Source of the DNA: Mesorhizobium wenxiniae
GTDB lineage: Bacteria > Pseudomonadota > Alphaproteobacteria > Rhizobiales > Rhizobiaceae
DNA length: 64,000 bases
Direction: 5' to 3'
Assembly (NCBI RefSeq): GCF_002284535.1
Contig: NZ_NPKH01000020.1
Location: forward strand, 558,001 to 622,000
Below are positions 57,524-64,000 of the stretch, piece after piece (position 1 is the first letter of the stretch; each line of letters opens with the position of its first letter). The translations under genes and the position numbers were made by a program. The notes beneath the pieces are model-generated. The model saw nothing but the letters and a program-made list of their open reading frames with translations. It searched no databases and was not told where the DNA came from.

Positions 57524-60064
57524 TCAGATGATCGCTCGGTCCCAGCCGCCGTAGTGCTCTTCGCTGCGGGTTCCTCGGGGCAAGCTCAGGCCTGTCAGCG
57601 CCACGCCGATGATCACGGCTGCCGCCGTCCCAATCGGTGTGCCGCCCTCGAACACGAACGGTGATGCTGCGACGGCGAGACCAAACGGCACATTGAGGAA
57701 GCGAACGGGCCGCGCCACCTCGGCCATCGCTGTCACCGCGACCATGATGATGAGGCAGCCAAGAACGTGATCGCTGAAATAGAGCGGCGGCTCGGTGCCG
57801 AATATTGGCGGCGTCGCCAACAGCAGAATGCCGAGAGCCACGCTCGCCGCCAGCGTCCAGGGGTAGTTGACTCCGCCAATGACGAAATCGCGCAGAAGTC
57901 TTGTCGCCGGACGGTCGAGGTCTGGAGCCGGCGTCTGGTTCTCCGATAGCGCCGGTCCGCCTTTCCAGAAAGTGCGCCAGAACGGCTCGCCCGCCTTCGT
58001 GGCGCGCCACAGATACTGGACGGTCGCCAGCACCTCGTCGATCGAATAGGGGATGAGGGCCACCGTCACCGCCGCCTGAACGATACACAGCGTGCACAGC
58101 GCCCCGATCAGAAGCGGCTGGATGATGATAAAGAAGACGCTGGTCACTCCGAGCGGGATGATGAGCAGGCCGAACAGGAACACCATCCACGGCATAGTGC
58201 GCCAGCGCCTGCGGTCGCCGATCGCGCCGGCCAGGATGTCCAAGGCATAGGCGAAGGCACCGAAGCCGGCGTCGGCGATGGGGAAGCCCTTCGAGACCCA
58301 GGAGGTGACCACCGCCTCGCTGCCGTTGGCGACCGGCGCGTCGCCCGAACCGAAGAACGGATCCCATAGCCCGTCGATGTGTCCCATCTGGTAGGCCGCT
58401 AGATAGCGCGAGACGAACAGGCCGACGAAGGCGAGCGCCACGATTGGAATGCGCTGGGTGAAGGACGATGGCGAATAGCTCCAGCCCATCGGCCGGTCGT
58501 CGTCTGCGGCGAGCGCGCGACGGCTGATTCCGGGTATCGGCGGGATCATCACCGCGAAGGCGACGATCAGCATGCCGATCAGCGTGTCGATGCCGTAGGC
58601 GGCGGCGCTGGTGGTCCAGAAGACGAGCGGCGCGAGCATGATCCACACGCCGACCGCGGCGGTGACCCACTGCACCCAGTTCCAGCGGCGATACATGCCC
58701 AGCAGCGCGAAAATGGCGACCAGCAGACCCGATACAATCTCGCTCACCCCGAGGCGCAGGTTGCGAATATTGGCCTCATCAATCTCGTGTCCGAGTGCCG
58801 GCGGCGGCGCGACGCTCACGGGATCGAACAGTCCAAGAATCATCGGCGACGAAATCAGCCACAGGCCGAGCACGGCGTTCGTCAACGGTGCCCAGAGCGT
58901 CCGATAGCGGTGTTGCTCCAGGCCCGCGTCCACCTCCGCCTCGTTGCGCTCCAGCGGGCCCGCTATCCGCCGCCTCGCCTGCACGAGCTCCGGCCCGGAT
59001 GCCGCCACCGCGGCCGGGTGCAGCTTGTTCTTCTCGTACCAGTCGGTCGGGTCTGCCTTAAGCCGGCGTATCATCTCCGCCAGCGTTTCCCCGAGGCCGT
59101 GGCGCGGCTGCCAGCCGAGGAGCCGCCGAGCGCGCGAGGCGTCTATCTCGTAATGGTCGTCGGAGTTCTCGATCATCCACGGCTGGATGTCGGTGTCCTC
59201 GTCCAGCACCTCAGTCTGGAACCATGATCCGGCCTTGGTCAAACCCTTAGGCAGTGACAGCGTTCGCCATTCCTCGTCGTGAACGAGCCGTCCGATACGC
59301 TTCTGCATCTCCTCATAGGAGAGCGTCTCCTCCTCGCCGACTAGGAGCACCGTCTCATCGGGAAGCTCTGCGCGGCGGTCTACGGTTCGGACCACTGCAT
59401 CGACGAGATCGTCCCGGTGCAGATAAGGCTGGCCGCTTTCGAGATCGCCCGTGAAGAGATAGGCCGTCGGCCGCCGTTCGAAGATGCGTGCGATCTGCTG
59501 CGCGATGAAGGCGGCGCGGCAATCCTCGTCATAGACGCCGGCGAGCCTGAGGATGACGGTCTTGATGTTGCCGCGCTCGCGGGCGATCAGAGCCTCGGTC
59601 TCCGCCTTCGATTTTGGGTAGGCCCATGTCGGATCGAGTGCCGACTCCTCGTCGATTCTCACTCCCTTTTCCGGGCTGGGTGCGTGGACGAGCAAGGTGC
59701 TGGAGAAGACGAACTGCTCGGTTTCCAGCGCCTTCAGGGCGGAAAGCAGCCGGCGCGTTCCCTGTACCGTGACCGCTTCGTACTTCGGATTGTCTTGGCC
59801 CGTCGTGTCGTAATAAGCAGCGAGGTGAATGACGGAGGCGATGCGCCCGTTGCCGCGTTGGCGCACCTCTTCGACCGCCTTCGTGACGCTGTCGTCCGAG
59901 GTGAGATCGACGGGGATTGTCTCCGTTTCTTTCGCTGCTTGCCTCGCGTTGAGCAGATCGAAGCCGATGACCCGGTATCGTCTCTTCAATCGATTGGTGA
60001 TCGCTTGGCCCAGAAAGCCGCTGGACCCCGTGATCAGGACGAAGGGGAGACTTTCATTTATCAT
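57524..60064 (-). CDS. NAD-dependent epimerase fused to a VKOR-like membrane domain
   Basis: The product is 846 residues. Residues about 1-330 are an extended-SDR epimerase (VLITGSSGFLGQAITNRL, catalytic YPKSK). Residues from about 385 on contain about twelve hydrophobic spans with two SPW-repeat-like blocks (LGLWLISSPMILGLF, then VGVWIMLAPLVFW). Within them is the CxxC of the vitamin K epoxide reductase family, C657 and C660 in LCTLCIVQA. VKOR proteins reoxidise thiol oxidases with quinones. The whole is in one frame without stop, so it is probably a real fusion. Confidence 0.85.
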   Translation of the reverse strand: MINESLPFVLITGSSGFLGQAITNRLKRRYRVIGFDLLNARQAAKETETIPVDLTSDDSVTKAVEEVRQRGNGRIASVIHLAAYYDTTGQDNPKYEAVTVQGTRRLLSALKALETEQFVFSSTLLVHAPSPEKGVRIDEESALDPTWAYPKSKAETEALIARERGNIKTVILRLAGVYDEDCRAAFIAQQIARIFERRPTAYLFTGDLESGQPYLHRDDLVDAVVRTVDRRAELPDETVLLVGEEETLSYEEMQKRIGRLVHDEEWRTLSLPKGLTKAGSWFQTEVLDEDTDIQPWMIENSDDHYEIDASRARRLLGWQPRHGLGETLAEMIRRLKADPTDWYEKNKLHPAAVAASGPELVQARRRIAGPLERNEAEVDAGLEQHRYRTLWAPLTNAVLGLWLISSPMILGLFDPVSVAPPPALGHEIDEANIRNLRLGVSEIVSGLLVAIFALLGMYRRWNWVQWVTAAVGVWIMLAPLVFWTTSAAAYGIDTLIGMLIVAFAVMIPPIPGISRRALAADDDRPMGWSYSPSSFTQRIPIVALAFVGLFVSRYLAAYQMGHIDGLWDPFFGSGDAPVANGSEAVVTSWVSKGFPIADAGFGAFAYALDILAGAIGDRRRWRTMPWMVFLFGLLIIPLGVTSVFFIIIQPLLIGALCTLCIVQAAVTVALIPYSIDEVLATVQYLWRATKAGEPFWRTFWKGGPALSENQTPAPDLDRPATRLLRDFVIGGVNYPWTLAASVALGILLLATPPIFGTEPPLYFSDHVLGCLIIMVAVTAMAEVARPVRFLNVPFGLAVAASPFVFEGGTPIGTAAAVIIGVALTGLSLPRGTRSEEHYGGWDRAII

Positions 60065-60207
60065 AATCTTGCCCCGTCGGGTGCTGCGGGTGGCTATCTA
60101 TCTCGGCTCGCCCCCGCGCAATGCGACAACGATCACGGGGCGCCGCCGGCCGGGACCACGGTTTCGAATCCCATCTGCCGTTCCCTTCACACGAGGAAAT
60201 CGCCCGT

Positions 60208-60633
60208 TCAACGTGTCTGAGGGCCTTCTGTCACACCGTTGTCAATCGCCCCGCCTCTTTGCGTAAGGCCATAGTGGATCGATTGAAAGACAATCTTGCC
60301 GTTCTCGATCACGAAGCTGTCGGCGCCCTCGACCGCGTCAAAGCGCGTGGATTTCGCAGACCAGACCAACAGCGCATACCGCCCGCTCACCTGCTTTGCG
60401 GCAACGTGGAACCGCGCCTCCGGCAACTGCCGCCACAACCGGTCCGCCGACCTCCGTAGAGCGTTATGACCCTCGCATCGGAGTTGACCGTCAGGAGAAG
60501 CACATCTTCCGAGTAGTTTCGTCGAAGATCCTCGGCTGCAGCGCGAACCAAGCCTAAAGATGATGGCAAAAGTATCTTTCTCACGCTCGGAAAGTATACG
60601 TTGGGATTCAATGGCCCATGTGGTGGTACTCAT
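60208..60633 (-). pseudogene. NTF2-like (SnoaL-fold) protein, frameshifted
   Basis: The end of one frame reads EGHNALRRSADRLWRQLPEA then RFHVAAKQVSGRYALLVWSA and GADSFVIENGKIVFQSIHYG, a typical NTF2-like core. Its expected upstream part (RAAAEDLRRNYSEDVLLLTV then NSDARV) is in another frame, so a shift lies near 60470. The extreme N-terminus is uncertain, with two candidate frames. The function of this family member is unknown. Confidence 0.75.
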
Positions 60634-60768
60634 AGCCCTGAAATGGGGCGACCAACATAAACGTCAAATGAATGTTATTGCGCTTTGAATGCAATTTAGT
60701 CGCACACCGAGCGGGGCTGGAAAGCGGCTAAAGCGCTCGGCCATTGCGCTGCGATGCCGTGGCTGCGC

Positions 60769-61326
60769 TCAGCTCATCCGCATTGACCAGGGGTATGATG
60801 GATAGATCACCAACTCGTCTTCACGGATGACCGCCCCGGAGGTGAGAACGGCCCTTTCGGCTCGGCCTCCATCCATCAGGTGACAGACGTCCTCTCCGCG
60901 CGCAAGAAGGTGGTCCGAAACGATGCGTCGATGGCATCGCCACCATACCGCCTCGGAGCACATCATGGCGCACCTCCGTGCCCTCCCGAAATCGATCAGG
61001 ATCGCGAGCCCCTTCTGGAACTCTTGCGAGAGGGCGTAGTCGGCATAGTTGTGAAAGCTGCTGTTCCGCCATGCGCCGTTCAACTCGGGCGCCACGGAGT
61101 TCGTCTTTCCTCTACGTCCGCCGAGAAGCGGGAGGTGTTCATAGGCGATCTGGAACTCGGCTAGCGATCGGGAGAGTCGATCCTGGTCGAACTGGGGGTT
61201 GGTTCGCGAACCTGGGGATCTACGCACATCCGCCACGATGCCGATTTCAGCAACACGAAGGATCTCTAGAAACTCATGGAGGCTTCGGTTCGAATGTCCG
61301 ACCGAAAAGAATGGGTTGGCCATCAA
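60769..61326 (-). CDS. DUF488-family protein 2
   Basis: The product is 185 residues: FFSVGHSNRSLHEFLEILR, IVADVRRSPGSRTNPQF, HLPLLGGRRGKT and a cysteine-bearing CAMMCSEAVWWRCHRRIVSD. This is the larger DUF488 class, different from the YeaO-like one at 53540. The function is unknown. MMANPFF gives two Met starts. Confidence 0.9.
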   Translation of the reverse strand: MMANPFFSVGHSNRSLHEFLEILRVAEIGIVADVRRSPGSRTNPQFDQDRLSRSLAEFQIAYEHLPLLGGRRGKTNSVAPELNGAWRNSSFHNYADYALSQEFQKGLAILIDFGRARRCAMMCSEAVWWRCHRRIVSDHLLARGEDVCHLMDGGRAERAVLTSGAVIREDELVIYPSYPWSMRMS

Positions 61327-61472
61327 CTCCCTCCCGACCTTTGACCTTCCACATTACGCTGGAGCCGAAGGCTATGTTCCCGCGAGCGGCATCCTCGATT
61401 GGGTTACCTCAGTGAGATGCCCTCGAGACATGATGGACCGGCCAATCCATCCATCCGGTGGCTCTCGAAGCG

Positions 61473-61760
61473 TCAGGTACCCTCTCGACTTGGTAGGAAG
61501 TCTGCGAGTCGCTCCCGTCTCTCTTCCTCGAAGGTTTGCATCCAGGCGTGCGCCTCGGCAGCCGTCCGGGATTGCCGGAGTAGGTTCGGAAGCCCATCGC
61601 GCCGCAAGTGGCGCCAGACTCCGCGCAGGGCGGGTACGAATCCTCTCGAATCCGGCGTCGGCCACAGCAGAGCAAATAGCAGATCGACCGAAGCGTCGCC
61701 CGGCGTGCCGAATGCAACCGGCCGCTGCAGTGTTGCCAACACAGCCACGGGAGGTTCCTT
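61473..61760 (-). pseudogene. C-terminal remnant of a PTS EIIA (PtsN-like) gene
   Basis: The minus-strand frame encodes PPVAVLATLQRPVAFGTPGD, then SVDLLFALLWPTPDSRGFVP and LLRQSRTAAEAHAWMQTFEE, the C-terminal half of an EIIA-Ntr-like domain. The first half with the phosphorylated histidine is missing; upstream the frame runs into the Rnk-like gene. There is no start or ribosome site. Confidence 0.75.
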
Positions 61761-61791
61761 GAGACTGGGCGACACTCTACTGCTCTTTAAG

Positions 61792-62265
61792 CTATCGGCG
61801 CCGATCCGCAAACGACGCGGAAGTTTCTCGTCCCGTGAAACTGGCGCGGCGCGCAATACCGCCTGTCGCTGCGGGGCCTACCGCAACGACCTCGATCCAT
61901 GGCGGCTCTGCAATGTCACTGCCGATCATGGGCATTCGGTCTCCCGTCGACAGTCCGAGCAAGGTGATCCCGAGAGGCGTGGCCACTGATATCTCAGCGG
62001 GAGGCCACATTCTGTCATCCGGATGGATCAGGAGCCCGCGTCCTGCCTTGTAGGAGCCTACCGTCCTGTAAGTGACGAAGCGGTCGAGCGAAACTGTGTC
62101 TGCCGAGATTGCCTCAGGATCGTGCAATTCCGCACGCTGGAGTTCCTGCAGGATCGGTGCTGCCAGGGGGTGGGACTGTTCCAGGAAGGACTGGGCAATC
62201 GCCTGCAGACGATTTCGGTCGCCTGCAGATATGACGACAGGGGGCAAGTCCGGATATGAGAGCAT
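61792..62265 (-). CDS. Rnk/GreA C-terminal-type regulator, copy 1
   Basis: The product is 157 residues. PPVVISAGDRNRLQAIAQSF, then HPLAAPILQELQRAELHDPE and VSVATPLGITLLGLSTGDRM-type sequence match the nucleoside diphosphate kinase regulator / GreA-GreB C-terminal fold, which binds RNA polymerase. Start 62265 is chosen over an upstream in-frame ATG because its N-terminus fits the family. Two related genes follow upstream. Confidence 0.85.
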   Translation of the reverse strand: MLSYPDLPPVVISAGDRNRLQAIAQSFLEQSHPLAAPILQELQRAELHDPEAISADTVSLDRFVTYRTVGSYKAGRGLLIHPDDRMWPPAEISVATPLGITLLGLSTGDRMPMIGSDIAEPPWIEVVAVGPAATGGIARRASFTGRETSASFADRRR

Positions 62266-62371
62266 TCCAGCCTCCAACTGACAAATATCCACTCCTCCCC
62301 GATGGTGTCCTTTTGGATGCCGGCATTCGCTTTCAAAAGAACCGGCCTCCACCCTCGCTTGTGCACCGGCC

Positions 62372-62911
62372 TCATGCAGCCGAGGGTCCCGGGTCGTCGA
62401 AATCGTCTGACCCGGCGGGCACGAGGCGCGGCTCGTTGTAGAGCGCGCCGCGAACCAGCTTCAGCGATGGCTTGCGCTGCGCGGGAGCGGAAGAGCTCGA
62501 CAAGGCTTCCCTCTCGCGCCGTGCGGCTTCCGGCTGATAGTGCACCTTCTCCAGCACGACACGCTCTTCCCGCCCTTCGTGGTCTGTCAGGAAGAAGTCC
62601 TCGCCCTCGGCAAGTCCAAGGAGGGCGAGCCCCCTCGGCGTGGTGATCGGCAGGAACAGGCCGGCTGACCCGTTCATCCGGTCGTGCGAGAGAATACGCG
62701 TATCGGGTTCGCGCCCGTCAACCCTGAACGCAACGCGGCTGCTGAGCGTCGCGACGTTGACGCGAACGTCATCGCGGAAAACCACCAGGGCGCTCTCGAT
62801 CTTTCTCTTCAGGATCGGCGCCAGCGGATCGTCCCGGCCGAGGCAGCGTTCGCGCATGACCTCGAGGATGGTCAAATCCTTGGTGGTGAGAATACAGGTT
62901 TCTGTTGGCAT
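62372..62911 (-). CDS. Rnk/GreA C-terminal-type regulator, copy 2
   Basis: The product is 179 residues. CILTTKDLTILEVMRERCLG, PLAPILKRKIESALVVFRDD and LPITTPRGLALLGLAEGEDF follow the same fold as copy 1, with a C-terminal basic tail (AQRKPSLKLVRGALYNEPRL). It is 106 bp from copy 1 and on the same strand, but sequence identity between them looks low. Confidence 0.85.
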   Translation of the reverse strand: MPTETCILTTKDLTILEVMRERCLGRDDPLAPILKRKIESALVVFRDDVRVNVATLSSRVAFRVDGREPDTRILSHDRMNGSAGLFLPITTPRGLALLGLAEGEDFFLTDHEGREERVVLEKVHYQPEAARREREALSSSSAPAQRKPSLKLVRGALYNEPRLVPAGSDDFDDPGPSAA

Positions 62912-63057
62912 CGCAGTTCTCCATCGCTCCGCCCCGGGAGCGGTTGCATTTAAACGGAATGGAGAATCCCCTGGCCGCGCACGGCGGCACAGGGGCTACG
63001 ACCCTGCGATGAGACAGCCTCCGAAGAGCGAAAGGCGGCAAGGGGCCAGGACTTGTA

Positions 63058-63507
63058 TCACGGCGCCGTCCTCAGTTCGGCGGGCGCAACAGGACTTGGG
63101 ATTGTACCCGGTGCCTCCACCGTCTCGACTGTCAGACGGTGGATCCGGCCATCACGCGCAGTCCAGTCGATCGACTGTCCCGCGGAAAGGCCGATAAGCG
63201 CCGCGCCGATCGGTGTGAGGATCGAGATCTTGCCCGCGGCGATGTCGGCCTCGCCCGGAAATACCAGTGTCGCGCGCCGGTCTTCTCCCAGGTCGCTGGT
63301 GAAGCGAAGGGTGGACCCCATGCGAACGACATCGGCCGGGATGCGTGCGTCTTCGACCACGCGCGCGCGTTCCAACTCTGCCATGAGTACGTCCGCGACA
63401 TCGGGGGCCCTCATCGCATAGGATTCCGCCAGCAGCCACAGCCGCTCGCGGTCGGAGCGCGTCATTGTAATCGCCGGCTTGCGCTGTCTCTTACTCTCGG
63501 GAGCCAT
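63058..63507 (-). CDS. Rnk/GreA C-terminal-type regulator, copy 3
   Basis: The product is 149 residues. It begins with a basic MAPESKRQRKPAITMTRSDR, then RLWLLAESYAMRAPDVADVL and GKISILTPIGAALIGLSAGQ. It is the closest to Rnk proper. A GTAGGAGGC ribosome site precedes its ATG (63505-63507). It is 146 bp from copy 2. Confidence 0.87.
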   Translation of the reverse strand: MAPESKRQRKPAITMTRSDRERLWLLAESYAMRAPDVADVLMAELERARVVEDARIPADVVRMGSTLRFTSDLGEDRRATLVFPGEADIAAGKISILTPIGAALIGLSAGQSIDWTARDGRIHRLTVETVEAPGTIPSPVAPAELRTAP

Positions 63508-64000
63508 CTAGGCCTCCTACTGGTTTCATGCTGCTGCCGGGCACGGCGTGCCCGCAGCCTGATCGTTGTCTTGGATTATGTCGCTCTGCGGCTAATCCCT
63601 GCGTCAGGGAAAGTGGCCTATGCCCCGCGACCAGGGCGCGACGCGACCTGGCCGGGGGTCAGGTGCCCGCGATGGGGCACACCCGCGTAAGGAGAAAAGT
63701 AAGGCGGTCGGTCAACATGTTATGAACGTGGGATGGCAATGACGAAAAGTCAAGCTCGGCACCAAGCTGGACTATGTCGACGCCCGCTCTCTTATGGGGA
63801 TGGTCTCGCCACACGCAAGTTGCGGTCCAAGCAATGTAAGCAGCCAACATGGCTGCCCTCCCCGCGAGCTGACGCCAGCCGACATCGAATTTGCCACGCG
63901 AGCAATCAGCTCGCTGGACCCCAGGCCTGCAGCCGTCACAAACTTTCATGCGACTAGCTCCGTCCTATTGGTCGGCACCGTCCGTCGACCGGCGGCCAGT
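63508..64000. other. 493-bp right end, no gene recognised
   Basis: No convincing reading frame or RNA feature is seen before the window ends; it probably holds the promoter of the Rnk-like group. Confidence 0.5.

Overview
The window looks like part of a Rhizobiales (alphaproteobacterial) replicon. Protein flavour and gene order resemble Mesorhizobium, Sinorhizobium and relatives: high GC, red-type form IC RuBisCO operon order, XoxF plus PQQ genes beside cbb genes, TRAP transporters and beta-ketoadipate genes. The genus is inferred by recognition, not by a search.

Region 1 (1-11.3 kb) is a Calvin-Benson-Bassham operon: divergent LysR regulator cbbR (cut by the left edge), then cbbF, cbbP, cbbT, cbbA, cbbL, cbbS, cbbX, an epimerase, a thioredoxin-fold protein and a phosphoglycolate phosphatase, ended by an opposing small cytochrome c. 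Region 2 (11.9-25.3 kb) is a lanthanide-type methanol oxidation block. It has a three-gene ABC transporter, a SoxH-like zinc hydrolase, a SoxYZ-like sulfur carrier gene (frameshifted), xoxF, xoxG, xoxJ, a CXXCW-motif protein, and pqqA (only 31 codons), pqqB, pqqC, pqqD and pqqE. Regions 1 and 2 together suggest oxidation of methanol to CO2 with refixation by RuBisCO; the formaldehyde and formate steps are not in the window.

Region 3 (25.3-32.3 kb) is mixed: a dihydropteroate-synthase-like gene, an SRPBCC protein, a GFA protein and a DUF899 protein, a broken 305-bp duplication of the last two, and a SoxR-type regulator facing an SDR and a QueA-like gene across a perfect SoxR-like palindrome. 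Region 4 (32.5-44.1 kb) is a quinate/shikimate catabolic island: BKACE, aroQ, a DctPQM TRAP transporter and aroE on the minus strand; a TetR regulator, quiC and pcaDCHGB on the plus strand. Two nearly identical operators bracket the TetR gene. No pcaIJ or pcaF is present, so the BKACE enzyme may cleave 3-oxoadipate.

Region 5 (44.2-53.4 kb) is in decay or poorly sequenced: an ADH/Gfo-Idh deletion fusion, an MFS gene, a stand-alone cytochrome oxidase subunit I gene and a transaldolase gene all carry frameshifts. Region 6 (53.5-63.5 kb) holds stress-type accessory genes: two DUF488 proteins, a LysR regulator, a CBS-BON protein, a soluble histidine kinase, an epimerase fused to a VKOR-like membrane domain, and three adjacent Rnk/GreA-type genes. 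No tRNA, rRNA, CRISPR array, transposase or integrase gene was seen.
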